DNA of 64,000 nt from Diadema setosum (taxonomy: Eukaryota > Echinodermata > Echinoidea > Diadematoida > Diadematidae). The first letter of the stretch is position 1; each line of letters begins with the position of its first letter. The stretch covers positions 566,001 through 630,000 of the forward strand of contig NW_027307649.1 in assembly GCF_964275005.1 (NCBI RefSeq), in the 5' to 3' direction. Of the stretch, positions 10,712 to 21,200 are shown piece by piece. Made by a program: the position numbers and the translations under genes. The notes below the pieces were generated by a model. That model was not told the origin of the DNA. It made no database searches and was given only the letters and a program-made list of their open reading frames with translations.

Positions 10712-13700
10712 ATGAATATGGCGCTCCTGAATCTTCACACGAAGTTGTCGCTGTTGTCGACAATCTTTCTGGTCGTGTCGCTGCTGCTTGCCCAGGCGAC
10801 TGGTCTGGCGGAATCTGGGAGAATAGCGTACATGAGTTTCGGTGAGCTTTAAAGTAGTACAATAATAAGCTGGTCATTAATCTCCGCGGAATGCGAAACC
10901 ATTTAGTTGCAGAGAATAAATCACATTAATAATGATCGAAATCAACAACTAAGCTTCTATAATTGTCTTTCTTAGTGTCACGTTGAAGTTCAGGTGATAT
11001 CTTTTTTTTTTTCACGTAGCCATGGTCTTAAATAAACCTATCTCCCGGCCTCCCCCGGTGAAGATCAGGACGACTATGTTCGCAAATGTACCGAAGATAT
11101 TTATTTTCTATTAGAAATTCAGAATGTTTATTGGCCCTACGTGTAACGCTGTTGACAAGAAACATGGAGGGCCTACTGACATACTTAATGACTGTTAAAA
11201 CTATCACATAATTCAGTCGGTAGAAATCTTATCGTGAAAACAGCGTGATATTAAGGAATTTGCAGTGTTTGGAATTGCACGATGTAAAGATTTTAATTTT
11301 CCTCCACCTTTTTCTTTGTCATGATGTAAAGAATGCAAAGATTTTCCTCTATATTTTTTGTACGATCACGATGAATGCAACTGCTTGCTTACACAAAATT
11401 CTTAGAAACTGGAGCCTACCGATAATCAACTTTTATAGTGAAACAGTTCAGTTTTTATCAACGGCCAATCGTGTATGCAGTCGTATTATAATTGATACGG
11501 TCGAGTTTGTTCTCTCACAATACTTACACCTGTTCATAGGTAGGCACGCATCGGCTTGACAGAAAATTGTCCATAAGCTTTGGTCCGCATGAGTCTGTTT
11601 GGTGTCTCACCAGTATTGCTGAATTCTAATGAAGAGGCCATGATCTCATTCCACACACACATAACCACCACCACCACCACAACAACAACACACACCACCA
11701 CACACAATCACTCCTAAGCAACTAAAAGGTATCAATATTATAAAGGAGAAGTCCAGGCGATTTTCATAATTTCACATCATGTAGTACATTATAAATTGAC
11801 AGCTACACACTCTATAGATTTGTGGAATTTATTGTGGTCCTAAATCGGAGAAACTTATACTCTGGAAAATTCAATACAAGTTGCACTAAACAAAGATGAT
11901 GACATAGGAGATTCACATATTTTATCATCCTTGTTCATTGTAATTTGTTTTAGAATTGTGAAAACATTCATATTCCTCGTTCCAATCACGGTAAATTCTT
12001 AGACTCTGTACCGGGTGTCACGACTTTATTGTTGTAGGTCTAAACGTAAAAGTCTGAAAATCATCCTGAGTTCTCTCTTAATGTAATCAATGAGACTATG
12101 TAAACATAGACTGCTTTAAAAGGGCCTATACCACATCATCCACCGCGGAGAATGCACTTTTTTTCCCGTAAGACCCCCGCTTCATAGAGATTTCTTTTCT
12201 TATTTGTCATTCGTCGTGAACGAAGTTTGTTGCTTCCGGCCACCCACCGAAGTGAATGGGATCGCAGTCTAATGAATCCGACTTGATTGGTCCACTATCA
12301 GGTGAGTGTCAGATATATCGCTCGTGTTCCTTATCGGATCACGCTCGAAATGTCTGACACTGACCTGATAGTCGATCCAAGCTAGCTGATCCACTGGACT
12401 GCGATTCGATACACTTCGATAAGTGGCCGGCAGCGATGAATTAGCTTCCGATGAGTGACCGATGAGAGAAAATCTCTGTGGAATGAGCGTGCACCGTATT
12501 CAGAATGATACATCCTCCAGCAGTGTAATTATACCAGGGAGCCACGGCATGCTTTTGTCTCTGTTTAGCTTTGCTTTGTAAGTCTCAATGGCAAAGCCCG
12601 GCTCTGATGTTCTCTACCCGCTGAAAGGTTTACATTTTACAGAAACACAAAACATTCACAACAAAGTTCAAAAGTGAATAAACAACAGAGAGGAAAAAAT
12701 TATGATAGAACCTGAAGTTCTATTTCATTGTTTGCGTTGTAACAAAGAGCATTATCTACACACACATGTTATACACACACATACAATAAATGATAATCAT
12801 GACTCACGAATGGCGATACCGAAAGAAGAGGAACCCAGCAAACACAGAACGTTTTCAAAACGTTTCCTAAACGTTTGTTGGAGCAAGTTTGAGGTTCCAT
12901 ACGTCTTCGTATAAATGGACGCTTTTAAAACGTACATACAACGTCAAATTGGGGACTTAGCATTTACTGCAAAGCACAGGTTTTTGGAGAACGTTTTAGA
13001 AACGTCAATGGACGTTACAATACGTTGTTATTATCTCTGCAATGTCTTCATCCTTTGTAAACGTCCACAAAACGTTTTTATTAGGTCTGCTACGTCGACT
13101 TCGTTTTTAATGAACGTTTAAAAAAACGTATTTATTTCGTCCTCTGTCCGTCTCTTTATTATGAATATAACTCATGCATGATTATGAATATTCAAATTAA
13201 GGTGTGTGTGATATAATTTTAGTAACCATGTCTTCATGCATCACAATATTTTGGTGGTATATAAAAGAATGTGATACAGATTCATCAATGGTAACGGGCT
13301 GACCCTATGTCAGAGAGAGGAGTTCAGCACCCTCCACCCCCCTAGCTGTCTGTCTTCTCGTTCTGTCTTCACCCTTTCCGCTATTCTTCTATCAACACTT
13401 CTCTTCCACGATGTCTCTGCCTACCAGGCTAATAATAATTAACACCTAGGCCGATAAGACAACTAGAGGCGCCTGACCCCGGGAAAGGCCAAGACATCAC
13501 CGGCGTCGGCGGGCGGGTCCTATACCTGCTTTGCCGACGGGAACGGCGCGGCGTAACCCTGCATTTCTCTCGATGCAGGAGTAGGCAGATGACATCATTT
13601 CCGGAACCCTGTCCCCTTTCCTTCCGATGTATATATAAATATCATTGTAAATATAAAAATAAATGTTATTGGGTTTTTTGTAAATAATTAAAAGTATTTT

Positions 13701-16700
13701 AGGTTTTTATAATTAAATTTAAGGCATATCTGAATAATTATATTTTTTGGAGCAAATTGCCCACCCGGCAGAGAGCTCCACAATCCAAAAGAACAACAAC
13801 AACATTCATCAATGAGGAATAGGGTGTAGTATAGGTGGTAGGACACTAGGAATATGTTAGGATAAGATTATATAGGATTAGAATACATTAATCTCAGATT
13901 GCGTCTATAATGTCATAACTATAATATTTTTTCTTGAATATCGTATAGAAAATAAACAGACATTCTTAAAAGGTTTTCTGGACGTTCTAGACGGATATGG
14001 AAGGTTCTATGAACGTTCTGGAAAGGGTCATAAGACTTTTTAGACGTTCTTAAAAAGGGTTTTGAACGTTCTAGACGGTTTTCAAAGGTTTTCTGGACGT
14101 CCGCAAAACGTCCAAAGAACGTTTTGAATATTCTTAAAAGGTTTTACTGACGTCCACAACGCTCAAAAGGTCTTATAGGTACTTAGAAATTCCGAAAGGT
14201 TTTTTTTTATTTGTTTTAAAAGTTTAAAAAACGTTTTTATAACGTCCATTTGAAACGATTTAAATACGTCGAAAACCTTCCATAAAAAGACGTTCTGAAA
14301 ACGTTTTGACAAAACGTCCAAATAACGAACTTGGAATGTTTCAAGAACGTGCAGAAAACGTCCTTGTGTTAGCTGGGAAGGGCCTGGACTGCAGCTCAGA
14401 GGGTTCTACTTAGGAGGTGCCATATAGATAAGCCTATAGTTCCTCCTTGGTTCCGAGGGTTCTGCCACAGATTTTCTTCCCATCTCGTTGTTCTTTTGTC
14501 TCCCTCTCTCCCTCGCTCTCTCTCTCTCATTCCCTCTTTCTCTTTTTGTTGGCTCTTTATTTCCCCTCTCTTTATTTTTCTTTCCAGTGCTTGTTGCTGT
14601 TGTTGCTACTTGTCTCTCTTTGCTATTTTTGACTCTCCTCGCTCTTGGACCTGCGCCCAATGACGGGATAAAGTCCACTCTGAGTTGTTTCTCATCGTCC
14701 ACGATGGCGCTCTTGCGAGGGAAGATCGCCCTCTATCGTCTGCAGAAGCACTGGAAGAATCCTCGCCGGGCCCAGGATCGCCTCCTCAGACACATTCTCC
14801 TCGAGAATGGCGACACGGAGTACGGCAAACGATACCGACTTCGAGACATCAAGGACAGAGATGAGTTCAGGGCTCGCCATCCACTCACAACATACGAACA
14901 CTACCGTCCTTTCGTTGAAAGGGAGATTAATGGCGAGAGAAACATTATGACCCGGAAGTTCCAATCCAGTTACGTCAGGACTTCCGGTACGTCTGGTTGC
15001 GCCAAGTTGGTCCCTCGGAGGAATAGACTACGGAGAATAAGGAATTATTTGGATGTCCTTTATGCCATTGTTCACATGGCGCATCCCGATATAGGAATAA
15101 TTCAGAAACAGCTGTACCACTATGTTGCTCCTGTAGTCTCTAGAAGTAAAAATGGTGCGCTCATTGAAAGTGCCCTGACTATGGGAGATGATACAAGGTT
15201 GTATTACACCACACCTCCGGCTGGTTTTCGCATCCATTCCTACGAGGTTGCGAGTTACATCCATCTCCTTTTTGCCCTGCGTTACAGGAATCTTGGCTCA
15301 ATCTGCGTCTTGTTTCTGAATACGCTAGAGAGCTTGATTAAACAACTCGCACAGTGGTGGGAAGACATCGTCCATGATATCGAGTACGGAACCATCAGTG
15401 AGCGACTCAACCTTTCAGACGACATACGATCGGCACTGAAAGCTGAACTTTCTGGAGGTGACCGGCAGAGGGCGCTGGAATTACGTCAACATTTTGTAGT
15501 GGGGTTGGACAATATCTTGCCAAGGGTGTGGCCAAAGTTCAGAGTCATTATATCCGCGGACAGCACTGGAATCTGGCCAAGACTAAGAGAGAAATACTCA
15601 AGAGGTATTGTGTCGATAATGAATTCATACTCATAATAAACCCTATCAATCCGCAGTGCGTACCCTTGCAAACTTTGCTCCAGGCTGCTTCCCTATATCA
15701 CATTTTCATAGGAATCTCATGCAATCTTCCGCTTAGTTTTTTTTTACCTCCAATGAATCCTCTAGGCATAGGCGGATTGCTTGTAGTCTGTCCCACCGAA
15801 GTTGCAGCCGTATGGATTTTTAGAGAACACTCCCCATGCATCATAAACGATTGTTTTTATCTTGATAATTACGTAATTAGTTTTAAGAAATCTCCAGAAG
15901 TATACAAAATGTACACAGCACAGGATTATGCACGCTACCCGCACACTCCGTCCCTACAGCATCTAAAACCATTTGGGTGGAGCGTTACGTTGTCCTACAC
16001 CCCTCCCACCCCAAATTCCTGATCATCATTCCGACATCAGTCTTAAATCACTCCCGATAGCATACAGCACTGCTCTCTTCCATAATTATTTCCTCCCATC
16101 ATTGTAACGCCTGCATCGTGTTGGCGTGCAGTTACTGTTACTATAAATCATGAAGGGTAACCACTAAGCAGGATATCTTTTCAAGAGCACCGAGCATTTC
16201 CGATGATGTATGTGAGAGTGTTCCCTGCGTTTAAAGAATGAAATCCACTCCACCTACCGCCAGGTATCACTTTGCTATCCAGTGGCTACGGATGTTCGGA
16301 GGGACTTACCATGGGGATCTCCATTTGGGGGTTGGACGAGCGACCGGATATGCTCTTCCTTCCTACCACAAACTTCTTTGAGTTCATCAGACTGCAGAAC
16401 ACGTAAGTTTGAACCACTTGTTGCTCTTTGAGCACAGTACAGGACCTACAGGTGGCAATCGATCACACAGTTATGCGCTTGGCTTACGGCCATACAGTGA
16501 AAGCAGAGGATGTTTGGCTCCGGCTGCTGTAATGTCGCGCCCTCTGTAATGTTTTGTCACTTCTGAAAGATGGTGTCGGAATTCATCGTAACCGCGGTGT
16601 AGTAGGTGACGAGGCTAAGAAAAAAATAGGTAGTCCAATGCGACAATGTTTGATATGAGCTCAATCGTGGAGGCGTTATGAACTCCCTCGTGGAGACATC

Positions 16701-18184
16701 ATTTTGGTATATGTGATATTCTTGTTTGATATTCTTAAGATGTATTATGTTTGATATTTACGTCAGTATTGTCTGGGGCAAATTATTTGTTGTATAGGGG
16801 CCCCATTTTTTCTCTTTCTTTTCTTTCTTTAAAAAACAACAGCACGCTTAAGATGACGAACCCAAAGGGGAAGGGTATGGGAGGAGGTATCAATACCAAG
16901 TCGTACTACAAATTCATTGGGTCATAGTAGGGCCTTCTGTTCCCATGACTACCCTATAGATGCTCTCCCAACTAAGGGTAATGATCTCTTTCGTGGATGA
17001 ATGAGTATATAGGTTTCGTTTTTGAAGAAATGATCCCTTGGTAGCGATCTTCCACAAAATTTTCTCGAAAACAGGCTGTAAAGGACAGTGCTTGGGTAGA
17101 TATAGACACAATCAAAACACGCATGCGAACACACAACATTATATTATAGACAAAGTGCAGGTTACAGATGTCATAATCACATTCAAATGATTATCACTAT
17201 CTCAACATTTGTCCTTTCCTGTTGGAAAGAACACAGTTTCCCACAGTGTGAACATATTGTGAACGCAATGTCAAATTTCTTCGAACTGTTAAATTCAAGC
17301 ATTTTAGCAATGTGAACTCATTCAATGACTCGTCAATCCACACATGATTCACAGTGTGAAACAGAACATAACAATGTGAACTCTGTGAACAACCACAATA
17401 ATGACAGTGTGAAATCAAATTTGCGTTTTCATGTAGTCGACTAAGTGAACACATTGTGTGAGACACTGCGTTCTTTCAGCAGAGCTTCTCTCATTCGGCC
17501 TGTTTCTTCTTGTTTTATATCTTGTGTTTAAAATAATATTCAAGGGGAATTCATCAATTTTAACAGTACATCTTTCAATTTCTCTTGTACTGCGACAGGC
17601 CGCAAAAACAGCATGGTGGACTTTGTCCACTGTTAATGAAGACGGGTTTAGGCCTACTTCTCCTGTTTCGGTAAAGCCCTCTATTTCTCAGCAAGCCTGC
17701 TCATGCCGTATTGTTTTCCTCGTGGATAGTAAAAGAAAGAACGAGAAATAAAATGACATCAGTTTGTTTGTTAATTGGTTAATTGAGGCTTCAGAAATGG
17801 GATGATTTATTTCAAATCGACGAGATGATAATTATTGAATAATTTCTGAAGTTCAGATTAAGTGTTGTTGTTGTGTGTGTGCAGAGACTACAACCCAAAG
17901 TACCTTCTGATCTGGAGATTCTCCCGCCTGAAACCCCTAGCAAACGGGAGACTCAAAGTTGATGTGTGCGAAGCGCGAAATTCCCAGGGTTCTAGATGCT
18001 CTCTGGTGCTATCTAAGACTTATTTTTTCAACATAACGATAGAAATGTGTAAGAAATCATTTCCAACGGGAGACAAAGAGCCAGGGCGGGAGAAATTAAA
18101 TCTCAAACGGGAGAACGGGAGATTTTGCAAAAATGGGTTTTCGGCGGGAGATCTCCCGTCGAAAACGGGAGAGTTGGAGTCTCT

Positions 18185-18219
<35 letters not shown>

Positions 18220-21200
18220 GTCCCGACGATAACATGTACGTATTATTGCTTTAATCATATATGCTGTTTTCTTTTCTGCCTAAATCAGTCACGAGAGTCA
18301 GCCTGAAACGCTGTTCCTTGATGAGCTCGAGATTGGCCAGGAGTACGAGGTCGTCATCACCCAGGCCTGCGGACTCTATCGATACAGACTGGGAGACATC
18401 ATTCGAGTCACTGGTTTCCATGACAACTGTCCTTCATTTCAGTTTTTGTACCGGTCAGTGCAAAACACCCATGCACTCTTTGTAGTAAACTGTGACGAGT
18501 GTGACAGTGTGCAAAATAGATACCTTTCACATTAGTGTATATTTTCATCTCTTTAAAAAGAAAAAAAAAGGTTGATATAATGACAGCAAATCTTGCAGGG
18601 GGTGGCAAGTGCTTTGTTTGTTTGTTTGTTCATTTCCATCTGAGAAGATGGCTGGATAGCCCATATGCAGCTATGCTAAGCTGGTCTTCCATGGGATCCA
18701 GTTGGATGTGAGGTGGGACCACTTCACCGGGTTAAACACCCTGCTCTTTGCGATGAATGAATGAAGCGGGATCTTTTACGTGCACGAGTTGTGACTCTCT
18801 CATACACGGGACCTCCATTTTATGTCCTATCCTAGGGACAGAGTGTTTTACCTCTTGGTAGAGGGGACGGTATGATTACATACAACATTGCTAGGTCCAG
18901 ATTCGGGCTCAAACTGGGGTCCTTAGGATCGTGAGGCAGACGCGCTATACCAACTGAGCCAACTCATCGCCCTAACAGTGCCATGTTAACGATAAGAATT
19001 TAAGTTCCTGAATGACTGTAGCTACGAGAAGCAGCTATACTAGCTAGATATCCTAACCTTTTCTTTTAATGAAATGGGACCCAGATAGATTCGTAATTTA
19101 CAATTTTCAGTGATTATGCCATTTGCACGGAACGAACTACACGGCTTCCTTGTAATCCTGCTCTTTCAAAGATTCTTACTTTTTCATGATTAATTTTCTC
19201 TTAATACATGGTATGGGCGTTTAAGCAGAAGCATTGCGATATTTCTTAGTAATATCCTAATTTGTTTGTTTTTCGTCTGTTTGAGTCAGCTCTCTTTGTA
19301 CTAGAAAAAACTTGTTAAATTTCTGATATATAGGCCTATCATCGGGTTTCATAGATAAAAGAAAATATACCATCGTTTAAGTATTGTCATTATAATCATG
19401 GAGGCCCTACACTAGTACACTTTTACCTCTGTAACTTTTACTTTCTGTCGTTTTCAGTCTGGGTCTGATTTTGAACTTGCGATATGAGAAGATTGATCAA
19501 GGCGTCGCACTCCAGGCATTTCAGGCCGCCGTGGATCGCTGGCCGGGCCGGGTCAAACTGACTGAGTTTGCTGCTGCCGAGAGTACTTTGCTCTCAGAAA
19601 CATGCACTGGTGAGTATGCAAAGAATACACCAAGTTGCACTTTAAATGATTTATATGGTCCTAAACAGTCGAACCAATACAAAGAATGATTATAGAATGG
19701 TGAAATGATTAAAATACGTTAACAAATGACAGCTGCATCTAAGCGTGTGACAATATGAATAAACTCTGATTAATGATAGACCATGTGATCCAGACTAGCT
19801 TGCGGAACTTAATACTCATTAAACCCGTTTCATACGGAGACCTAGTGATCTATGTATTAACCCTATGGGGATTTCGGAATTCAGTTTGGAAAGGGTTAAG
19901 GGAGGTTCTTCAGGCATCGTGGATTGAAAGGCCAGTGTCTCCATTGATGACAATGGCGAACCTTGCCATCCTTCCCTTCCTGCGTAGGGATCGGGAGAGT
20001 AATGCGTAAAAAAACGGCCCTAGGTTGTTTCTTATGGCGGCTGTTGACCCATGATGATGAGCAGTACTCTGCAGTCGGGTAGACGAGAGCTATGGTAGCA
20101 GTAGACCTACAGAAAGTACTGGCTTTTGAATTCCAATTGTTGCTTGCGAATTTCCTGATGATGTAACCCCGTGATTTTAGTTTGTATGCAACTCTCTTCA
20201 GGTGTTCTCGGTTTCCTCTCACCTCCCTGGTTTATGTGAGATGCGGTCTAACCAGGGAGCTCCCTGGTCTAACGTACCCCCAATGTACTTGGGGAACTTC
20301 TCGTGCTTGACAGGCATACCACTCGTACAGTTAAAAAGGAATGGAGCCAATACAGAATCCTGGGGGAGGCCATTATTCAGAGTCCTAACAGAGTTGGTCT
20401 GGTTACCCAGAGTGATCCTGACTTTGCAATTAAAGACAATAAGCAGCGCAAAGTTGTCTGGCAATTGAGGATTATGGACGTTTTCAGAAGCAGACTATGT
20501 CTCCACACTATGTCATATGCTTATGAAAGGTTTACGAGTGCAACGCCTGTGTTTTAAAGCCTCTTTGGATGTCAGCCTCGATGCTATTAAGCAGGAATAT
20601 GAATTGGTCAGCACATTTCTTGCCTGGTCTGAAACCTTCCTGTTCTCTCGATAGGATGAGCTTTTCCAAAGGAGAGGGCCTGACAAGGAGGAGTCGTTCA
20701 AATAACTTGAATGTTGTACACAACAGCGAGATACGTCTGTACCTGGCGGGGTTTTCAACAGTTAGCAAAGGCTTTCCACGGCTCCTTTCCGAGCTTTGGG
20801 AGTAGTTCGAGTTGAGTGGACATGGGGAAACGAGATGCCATCTGTATGCGGCCCTTGCGGTCAAGGCTCTTCAGGAACACCTCGTAGATATTATACCATT
20901 GATTCCGACCGCTTTGCCTGACTTGATGGCGTACAGGCCTATATCCATCTTTGCATGGGATTAGGGACAGCAGAGACCACTCGTCAGTTGCGAGGATAAG
21001 TAGGATTCTCTCAAGCCCTTTGTAGCAACATTCTTTCGAGCTTCCTCAGAAGAGAAGACCGTTGATTTGGCAACCAAACGGAAGGCATCTTCGTTGTCAG
21101 ATACCTTACGAGGCTGATGCTGGGCTAGTGGGGCTGAACCGTGGTGACGGAGGAGGTGCCATTTCTTTGTGCTGGAGTAAATGAAATTCATATCATCAAC

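Noticed and set aside
14406-14702. 98-codon minus-strand Arg/Lys/Glu-rich ORF before and over exon 2 of copy B
   Set aside because: Antisense of the CT-rich pre-acceptor tract and exon 2; composition artefact.
18890-18971. Possible tRNA gene on the minus strand
   Set aside because: A and B boxes are present, but the cloverleaf 3' half is missing and a long tail with (AAAC)n follows, so it is a SINE head.
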